This document shows positions 45,280 through 53,643 of a DNA stretch of 64,000 bases, piece after piece (positions within the stretch are counted from its first letter, which is position 1; every line of letters starts with the position of its first letter). The DNA is from Gemmatimonadota bacterium (GTDB lineage: Bacteria > Gemmatimonadota > Gemmatimonadetes > Gemmatimonadales > Gemmatimonadaceae). Where the stretch lies: contig JADJAD010000010.1 of assembly GCA_016704465.1 (NCBI GenBank), positions 124,001 through 188,000 on the forward strand, given 5' to 3'. The notes under the pieces are model-generated. The model was not told the DNA's origin and ran no database searches. It was given only the letters and a program-made list of their open reading frames with translations. Position numbers and translations under genes: made by a program.

Positions 45280-46424
45280 CGTCGCCCGCCGACGGGCGCT
45301 CCGTGGGCTACCGACACGTGTATGTGCACGTCCCCTTCTGCGCCCGACGATGCTCGTACTGCGATTTCGCCATCGCCGTCCGCAGGGTCACGCCGGTCGC
45401 CGACTTTCTCGAGGCCCTGGCGACGGAACTCGACCTTCGGTTCACGGGGGCGACCGCTGGGCTGCCGCTCGAGACGCTCTACTTCGGAGGCGGCACGCCG
45501 TCGCGCCTTGGCGCGGACGGACTTGCGCGTGCCATTCAGGTGCTACGGCAACAGGTTGTGCTCTCCCCCGACGTCGAGCTGACCGTCGAGGCGAATCCGG
45601 AGGACCTGACGCCCTCGACCGTCGCGGCGTGGCGCGACGCAGGCGTCAACCGCATCTCGCTCGGGGTGCAGAGCTTCGATCCGGCCGTGCTGACCTGGAT
45701 GCATCGCACGCACGACGTCGCCGGCGTCTATCGAGCGGTCGACGCCCTCGCGGCGGGCGGGATCGCCAACTGGTCGCTGGACCTGATCTACGCCCTTCCG
45801 CCCGAGGTGCCGCGCGACTGGTCTCGCGATCTCTCGATGGCCATCGAGCTGCTCCCTCCGCACATCTCCGCGTATGGGTTGACGATTGAGGGCGGAACAC
45901 CGCTGGACCGGTGGCGCGCACGCGGTGAGGTGCACGAAGCCGACGAAGAGCGCTTCGAGTCAGATTTCCTTAGCGCGCACGACCGGTTCGCCGAGGCGGG
46001 CTACGTGCAGTATGAAGTGTCCAATTTCGCCCGTCCGGGACATGAGTCGCGACACAATTCGTCCTACTGGCGCAACGTGCCCTACCTGGGGCTCGGACCG
46101 GGTGCGCACGGCTTCGATGGGCAGGGGCGTCGCTGGAACGAACGCGAATACTCCCGCTGGAGGGAACGGGTGCTGGGGAACGAGGACCCGATAGGCGGCG
46201 AGGAGGAGCTCTCGCCCGAGCAGCATGCGCTCGAGGCGCTATACGTCGGCCTTCGCACGCGCAACGGGGTCGCCATCCACGCGACCGATGCCGCCGTGGT
46301 CGATCGGTGGATCGAGAAGGGGTGGGGAACGGTCCACGATGATCGGCTCGTTTTGTCGCCGCGAGGGTGGCTTCGGCTCGATGCCTTGGTCTCTGCCTTG
46401 ACTGAGCATCGAAGTCGTTACTAG
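45276..46424 (+). CDS. hemW: radical SAM heme chaperone HemW (CPDH-like)
   Basis: Radical SAM protein that binds heme and delivers it to respiratory enzymes; formerly annotated as coproporphyrinogen dehydrogenase. 382 residues from GTG 45276. The cluster motif is CARRCSYCDF (Cys22, Cys26, Cys29), a CxxxCxxC lacking the fourth Cys found in true HemN, which supports HemW. Other motifs are YFGGGTPSRL, EANPEDLT, RISLGVQSFD, and the HNSSYWRNVPYLGLGPGAHG stretch. It precedes hrcA by 10 nt, an arrangement common in bacteria. The 3' end carries the hrcA promoter. Confidence 0.93.
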   Translation: MTSPADGRSVGYRHVYVHVPFCARRCSYCDFAIAVRRVTPVADFLEALATELDLRFTGATAGLPLETLYFGGGTPSRLGADGLARAIQVLRQQVVLSPDVELTVEANPEDLTPSTVAAWRDAGVNRISLGVQSFDPAVLTWMHRTHDVAGVYRAVDALAAGGIANWSLDLIYALPPEVPRDWSRDLSMAIELLPPHISAYGLTIEGGTPLDRWRARGEVHEADEERFESDFLSAHDRFAEAGYVQYEVSNFARPGHESRHNSSYWRNVPYLGLGPGAHGFDGQGRRWNEREYSRWRERVLGNEDPIGGEEELSPEQHALEALYVGLRTRNGVAIHATDAAVVDRWIEKGWGTVHDDRLVLSPRGWLRLDALVSALTEHRSRY

Positions 46425-46427
46425 CTT
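46398..46427 (+). promoter_or_regulatory. putative hrcA promoter inside the hemW 3' end, leaderless spacing
   Basis: TTGACT (46398-46403), 18-nt spacer, TAGCTT (46422-46427), then 7 nt to ATG 46435. The -10 overlaps the hemW stop. No CIRCE inverted repeat is present around it. Confidence 0.55.
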
Positions 46428-46434
46428 TGAACTT

Positions 46435-47481
46435 ATGGCGCTTCCAGAGCTGTCGGATCGCGAACGGCGGGTCCTCGAGGCCGTGATTCAGAGCTACGTC
46501 GAAACGGCGGAGCCCGCCGGATCGCGCACGATATCGAAGCGATTCGGGATCGGCGTCTCGCCCGCGACGATCCGGAACACGATGAGCGACCTGGAAGACA
46601 AGGGCTATCTGTACCATCCGCACACGTCGGCCGGGCGCATTCCCACCGACATTGCGTATCGGCTGTATGTCGATTCGTTCATGCACGCGCGTGCGCTGCC
46701 CACGGCCGACGCCGAGCGGATTTCGGAGCACATGGCGGCGGGCGGCCCCTCGGCGATCGAGTCGATCCTGCGCAAGGCGGCGCAGAGCCTGTCGATCGTC
46801 GCGCAGGAGCTGGGTGTCGCGCTCGGTCCTCGGCTCGACAACGCCATTCTGCAGCGCCTGGATATCATTCGGGTCTCGAACGATCGCTTGCTGCTGGTCC
46901 TCACCCTCGAGGGCGGGGCGGTGCGCACGATCTTCGTGGAGGTCGATGGGCAGATCGCCGAGAGCGCGGTGGCCGAGGTCATGCTCGTGCTCAACGAGCG
47001 TCTCGGCGGGCTGACGCTGCGGGCGATCCGCGCGTCGTTAGGTGAGCGGTTGCGCGACACCAATGCCACGGCCGGGGCGAGCGAACTGCTGAACGTGTTC
47101 GTCCAGGAGCGCGAGACGCTCTTCGACGTGCCGGCATCGGGCGACGACGACGGCGTCGTGCTCGGTCAGGCGTCGGTGCTCGCCGAGCAACCGGAGTTCT
47201 CGACCGGCGATGGCATGCGACGCCTGCTCGCGCTGACCGAGACGCGGGCCCAGCTTGCCACACTGCTGCGTGGACGCTCCGAGTCGCCAGGCATCTCGAT
47301 CACGATCGGGAACGAGCATGGCGACCCGAAGTTGGAAAACTTCACCATCGTGACCGCGGAGTACCGGGTCGGGGCGTTGAACGGCGTGATCGGTGTCATC
47401 GGTCCGACGCGCATGCCGTACGACAAGGTCATCGCCCTGGTACGACACACGTCGCTCCTCGTGTCTGACATCCTTCACTAG
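46435..47481 (+). CDS. hrcA: heat-inducible transcription repressor HrcA
   Basis: Winged-helix repressor that binds CIRCE elements before groES/groEL and dnaK operons. 348 residues. DNA-binding head at 1-75: LSDRERRVLEAVIQSYVETA, GSRTISKRFGIGVSPATIRN and DLEDKGYLYHPHTSAGRIPT, the last two being HrcA signatures. The GAF-like dimer domain follows (RLDIIRVSNDRLLLVLTLEG) and ends IGVIGPTRMPYDKVIALVRH. The dnaJ gene is 13 nt downstream. No CIRCE dyad was found upstream of hrcA or dnaJ, so any autoregulation does not act through a canonical site here; its targets are probably elsewhere. Confidence 0.95.
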   Translation: MALPELSDRERRVLEAVIQSYVETAEPAGSRTISKRFGIGVSPATIRNTMSDLEDKGYLYHPHTSAGRIPTDIAYRLYVDSFMHARALPTADAERISEHMAAGGPSAIESILRKAAQSLSIVAQELGVALGPRLDNAILQRLDIIRVSNDRLLLVLTLEGGAVRTIFVEVDGQIAESAVAEVMLVLNERLGGLTLRAIRASLGERLRDTNATAGASELLNVFVQERETLFDVPASGDDDGVVLGQASVLAEQPEFSTGDGMRRLLALTETRAQLATLLRGRSESPGISITIGNEHGDPKLENFTIVTAEYRVGALNGVIGVIGPTRMPYDKVIALVRHTSLLVSDILH

Positions 47482-47494
47482 CTGAACCGGGCCC

Positions 47495-48640
47495 ATGGCC
47501 GACTTCTATAGCACGCTCGGCGTCGCGCGCGGTGCGTCCGACGACGAGATCAAGCAGGCATACCGCAAGCTGGCGACCAAGTGGCACCCGGATCGAAATA
47601 ACGGGGCCAAGGATACGGAAGAGAAGTTCAAGGAGATCACCGAGGCCTACGATGTGCTGCGCGACCCGGACAAGCGGGCGGCGTACGATCGCTACGGTGA
47701 GGCCGGGTTGCGCGGCGCGGCGGGGGGGGCGAGCTACCATCATGTCGACCTGTCCGAGGCGCTGAACATCTTCATGAAGGACTTCGGCGGCTTCGGCGGG
47801 CTGGGCGACCTGTTCCAGCAGGGCGGGCGTCGGCAGGGCGGGGGGCCACGCACCGGCCAGGACGTGAAGATCACCGTCGAGCTGACGCTGGCCGAGGTGG
47901 CATCGGGCGTGACGAAGACCTTCACCGTCAAGCTGCTCGATGCCTGCGAGAAGTGCTCCGGGACCGGGGCCGAGCCGGGGACCAAGCCGCAGTCGTGCCA
48001 TACGTGCGCGGGGAGTGGCGAGGTCCGTCGCGCGCAGCGGTCCTTCTTCGGGCAGTTCGTCTCGGTCGTGCCGTGCCCGATGTGCTCGGGCGAGGGCGTG
48101 GTCGTCACCGCGCCGTGCAAGAAGTGCCGGGGCGAGGGACGGGCGCGCGGCGAGCACTCGATCCCTGTGCAGATTCCTGCCGGCGTGTCGTCGGGGCAGT
48201 ACATGACGTTGCGCGGGCTGGGCAACGCGGGGCCGCGGGGCGGCGGTCGGGGCGATGTCCTCGTGGTGTTCGAGGTTGCCGACGATGCGCGGTTCGAGCG
48301 CGATGGTGAGGACCTGTACACCGAGGTCTTGCTCGCCTATGCGCAGTTGGTGCTTGGTGCGGACGTCGAGGTGCCGACCGTCGGCGGCGTCATGTCCATG
48401 CGGATCCCGCCAGGGACCCAGAGTGGGCAGGTCATGCACCTGCGCGGGCGCGGGCTGCCCCGCGTGAACTCGTCGGGCGTGGGCGACCTGCACGTGCGGG
48501 TGCAGCTCTGGACGCCGGAGTCGGTGTCGCGTGAGGAGGAGGAACTGCTGAAGCAGCTGGCCGCGTTGCAAGGCGCGCCCCCCGAACAGGGGCGCTCCAA
48601 GGGCTTCTGGACGAAGATGAAGGAAGCGTTAGGCGCGTGA
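47495..48640 (+). CDS. dnaJ: chaperone DnaJ
   Basis: Hsp40 partner that stimulates DnaK ATPase and delivers clients. 381 residues. J domain 1-70 with HPD at 31-33; a Gly/Phe-rich linker (GGFGGLGDLFQQGGRRQGGG). Four zinc-binding repeats follow: CEKCSGTG, CHTCAGSG, CPMCSGEG and CKKCRGEG (about 150-220). The C-terminal substrate domains contain VPTVGGVMSMRIPPGTQSGQ. The stop overlaps the prmA start by GTGA. Neither dnaK nor grpE is in the window. Confidence 0.96.
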   Translation: MADFYSTLGVARGASDDEIKQAYRKLATKWHPDRNNGAKDTEEKFKEITEAYDVLRDPDKRAAYDRYGEAGLRGAAGGASYHHVDLSEALNIFMKDFGGFGGLGDLFQQGGRRQGGGPRTGQDVKITVELTLAEVASGVTKTFTVKLLDACEKCSGTGAEPGTKPQSCHTCAGSGEVRRAQRSFFGQFVSVVPCPMCSGEGVVVTAPCKKCRGEGRARGEHSIPVQIPAGVSSGQYMTLRGLGNAGPRGGGRGDVLVVFEVADDARFERDGEDLYTEVLLAYAQLVLGADVEVPTVGGVMSMRIPPGTQSGQVMHLRGRGLPRVNSSGVGDLHVRVQLWTPESVSREEEELLKQLAALQGAPPEQGRSKGFWTKMKEALGA

Positions 48641-49458
48641 CCTGGACCTCGCTCCGCGTGACCGCACCGGGCCGTCGCGAGGCCGCGTCGGCCGCACTGT
48701 TCGGCGCAGGTGCGCAAGGGGTGCACGAAGACGGCACGGCGCTGGTGACGCACTTTCCGCCCGAGGTCGACGTGGCCGCGGTGATCCGCCAGGTGCACCT
48801 GGCGATTCCCGATGCGGTCTGCGAAACGTCGCCCACCGAGCCGATCGACTGGTCGATTCACTGGCGCGACAAGCTCAGCGCCCACACGCTGGGGCGCCTG
48901 ACGATCGCCCCGACCTGGCTCGCCGAAGGCCATGATCCGGCCACGACGATCGTGATCGATCCCGGCATGGCCTTTGGGACCGGCGACCATCCGACCACGC
49001 GCGGCGCAACACGCCTGCTGCAGGACATCATGCACCCCGGGCTGGTCGTCGCCGACCTCGGGGCAGGGAGCGCCGTCCTCTCCATTGCGGCCGCGAAGCT
49101 CGGTGCCTCCCGCGTCTTCGCCATCGAGTACGACGGCGACGCCATCGGCAATGCCGAGGACAACGTGCGGCGCAACGACGTCGAGGGAATCGTGCACGTC
49201 TTCGAGGGCGATGCGACGATCCTGCTCCCGCTCGTCGCGCCGGTCGATGTCGTCGTCGCCAACATCATTTCGTCGGTCCTCGTCGAATTGCTCCCGGCCA
49301 TGCACGGCGCGCTGCGCCCGGGGGGGCGGGCCATCCTCTCGGGCATCCTGCTGGAAGAGCGAGAGGCCATGCTCGACGCGATCGCGGCCGACGGCTGGCG
49401 ACTGGAACGGGAAGACGTGGAGGACGTCTGGTGGAGCATCACGATCGCGAAGGCGTAG
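48637..49458 (+). CDS. prmA: ribosomal protein L11 methyltransferase
   Basis: Trimethylates ribosomal protein L11 using S-adenosylmethionine. 273 residues: a substrate-recognition N-domain (about 1-75), linker, then a class I methyltransferase with DPGMAFGTGDHPTTRGATRL near 108, SAM motif VVADLGAGSAVLSIAAAKLG near 140 and the catalytic-loop VDVVVANIISSVLVELLP. ATNGPW-type hallmarks are replaced by IDWSIHWRDK near 67. GTG 48637 in a GTGA overlap with dnaJ; rsmE begins inside its 3' end. The dnaJ-prmA-rsmE order is a familiar cluster. Confidence 0.93.
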   Translation: MTWTSLRVTAPGRREAASAALFGAGAQGVHEDGTALVTHFPPEVDVAAVIRQVHLAIPDAVCETSPTEPIDWSIHWRDKLSAHTLGRLTIAPTWLAEGHDPATTIVIDPGMAFGTGDHPTTRGATRLLQDIMHPGLVVADLGAGSAVLSIAAAKLGASRVFAIEYDGDAIGNAEDNVRRNDVEGIVHVFEGDATILLPLVAPVDVVVANIISSVLVELLPAMHGALRPGGRAILSGILLEEREAMLDAIAADGWRLEREDVEDVWWSITIAKA

Positions 49459-50183
49459 CCGCCTTCTACGCACCCGACGAGCCACTCGCAGCCGGGACCT
49501 CCGCGTCGCTGGGCGAGGGAGTCCTGCACCACGTGCGCGTGCGTCGTCTCGGGCTCGGCTCGCGCATCGCGCTGCTCGATGGGCAGGGACACCGTGCCGA
49601 GGGAACGCTGGTCCGCCTGTCCAGGACCTCGGGCACGGTCGACGTCGAAAGCGTCACGGTGCACGCACCGCTGGCGCCCGTTCACCTGCTGGTGCCGATT
49701 GCCGATCGTGACCGCATGCTCTGGCTGGCGGAGAAGTGCGCCGAGCTGGGAGCAACCAGCTGGCGCCCGGTCCTGTATCGTCGCTCCCGCAGCGTCAAGC
49801 CGCGGGGTGAGGGGCCGACCTTCGTCGGCAAGGTGCGCGCACGCATGGCCGCAGCGCTGGAGCAGAGCGGCGGGGCCTGGCTCCCGGCCATCTACCCCGA
49901 GGGGACGCTCGCGCGGGCCGTGAGTGCGCTGCCCGACGGCGGTCGCTTCGTCCTCGAGGCGTCGGGGAGCCCGATCCTCGGGCATCGGCTGGCGGCACCG
50001 GTCACCATCGCGGTCGGTCCCGAAGGGGGGATGGAACCGGAGGAGCTGGAGGAGTTCGAGCGCGCGGGATTCACCCGCGTGGCATTGGGAGGACACACGC
50101 TGCGATTCGAGACGGCGGCCATCTCGGGCCTCGCCGTCGCCCGCAGCGCCTTGGCCCTCGTGGAGAGACCCCATGGCAGCTGA
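49431..50183 (+). CDS. rsmE: 16S rRNA (uracil1498-N3)-methyltransferase
   Basis: SPOUT-class methyltransferase acting on U1498 of 16S rRNA. 250 residues from GTG 49431, overlapping prmA by 28 nt. The PUA-like N-domain includes LGEGVLHHVRVRRLGLGSRI. The knotted SPOUT domain shows LAEKCAELGATSWRPVLYRR, RARMAAALEQSGGAWLPAI, IAVGPEGGMEPEELEEFERA and LGGHTLRFETAAISGLAVAR, all typical of RsmE. The HIT gene begins inside its last codons. Confidence 0.94.
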   Translation: MEHHDREGVAAFYAPDEPLAAGTSASLGEGVLHHVRVRRLGLGSRIALLDGQGHRAEGTLVRLSRTSGTVDVESVTVHAPLAPVHLLVPIADRDRMLWLAEKCAELGATSWRPVLYRRSRSVKPRGEGPTFVGKVRARMAAALEQSGGAWLPAIYPEGTLARAVSALPDGGRFVLEASGSPILGHRLAAPVTIAVGPEGGMEPEELEEFERAGFTRVALGGHTLRFETAAISGLAVARSALALVERPHGS

Positions 50184-50514
50184 CTGCCTCTTCTGCCGGA
50201 TCGTCAGCGGGGAGATTCCCGCAGCGCGCATCGCAGAGAACGAGCACTGCATCGCGTTTCGCGATATCAACCCGCAGGCACCCACTCACTTCCTCGTGAT
50301 TCCGCGGCAGCACGTGGCCTCGCTGGATCAGGTCACGTCGGCCGAGCTCGCCGGTCAGGTGCTGCTCATGGCCGCCGCGCTGGCACGCAGTGAGGGGATT
50401 GCGCCGTCCGGCTACCGGGTCGTGCTCAACACCAACGCGGACGGCGGGCAAACGGTGTATCATCTGCATGCCCACGTCCTGGGCGGACGCGCCCTGCACT
50501 GGCCGCCCGGCTGA
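50173..50514 (+). CDS. HIT family protein (histidine triad nucleotide-binding)
   Basis: 113 residues with all HINT landmarks: CLFCRIVSGEIPAARI, FRDINPQAPTHFLVIPRQHV and the histidine triad HLHAH at 97-101. The two N-terminal Cys (CLFC at 5-8) could bind zinc with a downstream His. HINT proteins hydrolyse purine nucleoside phosphoramidates such as aminoacyl-AMP; the physiological role is poorly known. Starts within rsmE, 10 nt before its stop. Confidence 0.94.
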   Translation: MAADCLFCRIVSGEIPAARIAENEHCIAFRDINPQAPTHFLVIPRQHVASLDQVTSAELAGQVLLMAAALARSEGIAPSGYRVVLNTNADGGQTVYHLHAHVLGGRALHWPPG

Positions 50515-50585
50515 TCGGCGTCACGGGTTGACCGACGCGAGGCGTCGACCGCCCGTCGTCGAGACCTTCTTCTCCATCGTTGCCC

Positions 50586-51029
50586 ATGTCGTCATTGCTC
50601 GAGCGCGTCCAGGCGGAGCTGAGTACCGCCCGCAAGGCGCAGGACAAGCCCGCCCTGCTCCTGCTAGGCACCATCCTGTCTGACCTGCGCAATCGGGAGA
50701 TCGAGCAGCGCCGCCCCATGACCGACGACGACGCCCTCGAGGTGATTCGGCGCGGGATCAAGAAGCGGAAGGAGTCGGTCGAGATGTATGCGGCGGGCGC
50801 GCGCCACGACCTGGCCGAGCAGGAACGCGCGGAAGTGGCGCTGCTCGAGCGCTATCTTCCGGCACAGGTCGATCCGGACGAGATTCGGACAGCGGTGCGC
50901 GCGGCCATGGCGGCCGGCGCGACGACCGTCGGGGCGATCATGGGCCGGGTGATGCCGGCGTTCAAGGGTCGGGCAGACGGTGCGCAGATCACCGGCATTG
51001 TTCGCGAGGAGCTGGCGAGTCTCGGCTAG
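50586..51029 (+). CDS. GatB/YqeY domain protein
   Basis: 147-residue all-helical protein: LLERVQAELSTARKAQDKPA, LLLLGTILSDLRNREIEQRR and LERYLPAQVDPDEIRTAVRA, which are family hallmarks of YqeY, a protein related to the tRNA-binding tail of the amidotransferase GatB. A role in tRNA amidation is inferred in the literature, not proven. ATG 50586 gives the natural MSSLLERVQ start; a TTG at 50580 adds two residues. It is separated from mutS2 by a repeat-rich spacer. Confidence 0.9.
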   Translation: MSSLLERVQAELSTARKAQDKPALLLLGTILSDLRNREIEQRRPMTDDDALEVIRRGIKKRKESVEMYAAGARHDLAEQERAEVALLERYLPAQVDPDEIRTAVRAAMAAGATTVGAIMGRVMPAFKGRADGAQITGIVREELASLG

Positions 51030-51045
51030 GGCACGACGGCGGCGC

Positions 51046-51136
51046 GTGCACCGTCTCGCGTGCATCGTCTCACGTGCACCGTCTCGCGTGCACCGTCTCG
51101 CGTGCACCGTCTCGCGTGCACCGTCTCGCTTGCACC
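51046..51136 (+). repeat. 14-bp tandem repeat in the yqeY-mutS2 spacer
   Basis: Six full units of GTGCACCGTCTCGC without spacers, starting 17 nt after the yqeY stop, plus a partial seventh (51130-51136). Unit 2 carries two changes (GTGCATCGTCTCAC); the others are identical. Fourteen is not a multiple of three and the block is noncoding, so copy number can vary freely. Confidence 0.95.
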
Positions 51137-51252
51137 GGTAGGCCTGCCGCGGTTCCCCTCGTCTTCCGCACCTCACCCTCGTCGCCTGCGTCGTCCCGTC
51201 ACGGCGCCCCTGAGAGTCCCCTGCTGAGCCTCCCGTTGGAATCCGTCGGTCG

Positions 51253-53643
51253 ATGAACGCGCACGCACTCGCAGTCCTCCAGTTTCACACCGTGCTTGAT
51301 GTGGTGGCCGGCTTTGCCTCCTCGTCGTTAGGGGCGGCGCGCGTGCGCGCGCTGGAACCCGAGGGCGCGCTGGCACGCGCCGAGCGCGAGCTGGCACGGG
51401 TCGCCGCGATGCGGGCACTGCTGGGCAGCGACGAGGGATGGACGGCGGCGCCGATTCCCGACATGGACGGCGCGCTCGCCCGGCTGCGCTTCGAGGGGAC
51501 ACGGCTCGACGGGCGCGACCTGCGGCAGGCGGGGACGCTCCTGCGATCGTCGCGATTGACCGGCGAGGCGTTGCGCAGTCCGCGGCAGCCGCCCATGGCC
51601 CTCTCGGTGCTGGCCGGCCTGCGCGAGCGCCTGCACGCCAACCGGAAGCACGAGGAGGCGATCGACCAGGCGATCGATGATGACGGCGCGGTGCGCGACG
51701 AGGCGTCGGGGGCGCTGCGCCGGATCCGGCGCGAGCTGCGAGGGGCGCAGGGCGCGCTGGTCGCCCTGCTCGAGCGCATCATGTCCCGCCTCGAGCCGCA
51801 CTTGCAGGTGAGCGATGCGTCGGTGACGATGCGCAACGGGCGGTTTGTCATCCCGGTGCGTCGCGAGGGGCGCGGGGCGGTCGGCGGCATCGTGCACGAC
51901 GCCTCGGGCACGGGGGCCACCCTGTTCGTCGAGCCCCCTGCCGCGATCGAGGCGTGCAACCGCATCCGCGAACTCGAGGCGGAGGAACTGCGCGAGGTCG
52001 ACCGGATCCTGCTCGCGCTGACCGACCTCCTGCGCCCCGACCAGCCGATCCTGCGCGATGCGCTGGAGGCGCTGGTCATCCTCGACGCCCTGTACGCACG
52101 CGCGCGCTACGCCCAGGTCGTCGGCTGCGCCCCGGCGCGGCTGCGCGAGGCGGGAGACGGCTTTCGCGTCGTGGACGGGCGGCATCCGTTGCTGCTGGCG
52201 CAGGGCGTGCCCGTCGTCCCCTTCTCCCTGCAGATGGAGGCCGACGAGAAGACGCTGCTCATCTCGGGGCCGAACACCGGGGGCAAGACGGTGCTGCTCA
52301 AGGCGCTCGGCCTCCTGTCGCTCATGTTGCAGGCGGGAATTCCCGCGCCCGTGGGTGAGGAAAGCGAGATCCCGCTGTACGACGACGTCTTTGCCGACAT
52401 CGGCGACGAGCAGTCGATCGAGGCGTCGCTCTCGACCTTCAGCGCGCACGTGAAGAACCTGGGCGAGATCCTCCGGTCGGCCACCGCGCGCTCGCTCGTG
52501 CTCATCGACGAGCTGGGATCGGGAACGGATCCGCTGGAGGGAGCAGCGTTAGGCGGGGCGATCCTCGAGGCGCTCACCACGCGAGGGGCACTGACCGTGG
52601 CCACGACGCACCTGGGCGCGCTCAAGGAGCTGGCGACCGAGGTGCCCGGGGTGATCAATGCCTCGCTGCAGTTCGACGCCGTGGCGCTCGCGCCGACGTA
52701 TCACCTGATCAAGGGGATTCCCGGTCGCTCGTACGGCCTGAGCATCGCGCGTCGCCTCGCCCTCCCCGACGACGTGCTCGCGCGCGCCGAGGCCCGCATC
52801 CCCACGGTGGAGCGCGACGTGAACGCATTGCTCCAGACGCTCGAGGCACGCGAACGGGGACTGGTCGACCGGGAGCGCGACCTGTCCGCCTCGCTGGCGG
52901 CGGCCCAGGAGCGCGCGCACCGGCTCGCGGAACGCGAGACCACGGTGCGCGAGCGGGAACGCCGGGTCGAGAAGGAGTCGCGCGCGGAGGCGCGGCGTTA
53001 CCTGCTCGAGGCCCGCAGCACGATCGAGCAGACCATCCGGGACCTCAAGCGATCCAGCGACGAGGTGCTGGAGGAACAGGCGCGCACGGCACGGCAGAAG
53101 GTCGAGCAGCTGGCGACGCGCCAGGGGGCACGCATCGAGCAGTTGGAGCGCGAGGGCGCCAGGCAGCAGCGCAGTGCCCCGCGTCCGCGCGACGACAGTC
53201 CGCTCGTCGTGGGAGACTTCGTGCAGGTCCTGCCATTGGAGGGAAAGGTGGCCCGGGTCCTCGAGGTGCGCCCATCGGACGTGGTCGTGACCCTCGGTTC
53301 CATGAAGATGGCGTATCCGCGGATCGCGGTGCGACGGGCCTCGCCCGAGCAGCGGCCGGCGCCGGCCGCCGTCGCCTTCACCGGTGACCTGCCCGAGGAA
53401 TACGTGCCGACCGAGGTCGACCTGCGAGGGGAACGGGCGCTCGACATCGATGACACCGTGTTCTCGGCCCTCGACGCGGCCATCCGGGCCGACCTGAAGT
53501 CGGTGCGCATCATCCATGGCAAGGGGACCGGGGCGTTGCGCGAGCGCGTCACGGAGCTGCTGCGCAAGGACACCCGGGTCCGCAGCTTCAGGCTGGGCCT
53601 GTGGAACGAGGGAGGATCGGGTGTGACGATCGCCGAGCTGTGA
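51253..53643 (+). CDS. mutS2: MutS2 family protein with Smr endonuclease domain
   Basis: MutS-like ATPase with a C-terminal nuclease domain. MutS2 suppresses homologous recombination in some bacteria and rescues collided ribosomes in others (both reported). 796 residues: clamp and lever helices (about 1-300), ATPase with Walker A LISGPNTGGKTVLLKALGLL near 337-356, IGDEQSIEASLSTFSAH, Walker B LVLIDELGSGTDPLEG, VATTHLGALKELA. A long charged coiled coil follows (about 510-635, ERDLSASLAAAQERAHRLAE), then a KOW-like barrel, and the Smr domain from about 720 (VDLRGERALDID, IIHGKGTGALRERV). The dnaG start overlaps its stop by GTGA. Confidence 0.95.
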   Translation: MNAHALAVLQFHTVLDVVAGFASSSLGAARVRALEPEGALARAERELARVAAMRALLGSDEGWTAAPIPDMDGALARLRFEGTRLDGRDLRQAGTLLRSSRLTGEALRSPRQPPMALSVLAGLRERLHANRKHEEAIDQAIDDDGAVRDEASGALRRIRRELRGAQGALVALLERIMSRLEPHLQVSDASVTMRNGRFVIPVRREGRGAVGGIVHDASGTGATLFVEPPAAIEACNRIRELEAEELREVDRILLALTDLLRPDQPILRDALEALVILDALYARARYAQVVGCAPARLREAGDGFRVVDGRHPLLLAQGVPVVPFSLQMEADEKTLLISGPNTGGKTVLLKALGLLSLMLQAGIPAPVGEESEIPLYDDVFADIGDEQSIEASLSTFSAHVKNLGEILRSATARSLVLIDELGSGTDPLEGAALGGAILEALTTRGALTVATTHLGALKELATEVPGVINASLQFDAVALAPTYHLIKGIPGRSYGLSIARRLALPDDVLARAEARIPTVERDVNALLQTLEARERGLVDRERDLSASLAAAQERAHRLAERETTVRERERRVEKESRAEARRYLLEARSTIEQTIRDLKRSSDEVLEEQARTARQKVEQLATRQGARIEQLEREGARQQRSAPRPRDDSPLVVGDFVQVLPLEGKVARVLEVRPSDVVVTLGSMKMAYPRIAVRRASPEQRPAPAAVAFTGDLPEEYVPTEVDLRGERALDIDDTVFSALDAAIRADLKSVRIIHGKGTGALRERVTELLRKDTRVRSFRLGLWNEGGSGVTIAEL

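Noticed and set aside
46380..46434. CIRCE operator before hrcA
   Set aside because: No TTAGCACTC-N9-GAGTGCTAA-like dyad could be found upstream of hrcA or dnaJ.
51046..51136. 14-bp array as CRISPR or attachment site
   Set aside because: No unique spacers, no integrase nearby and no duplicated flank; a simple minisatellite fits better.
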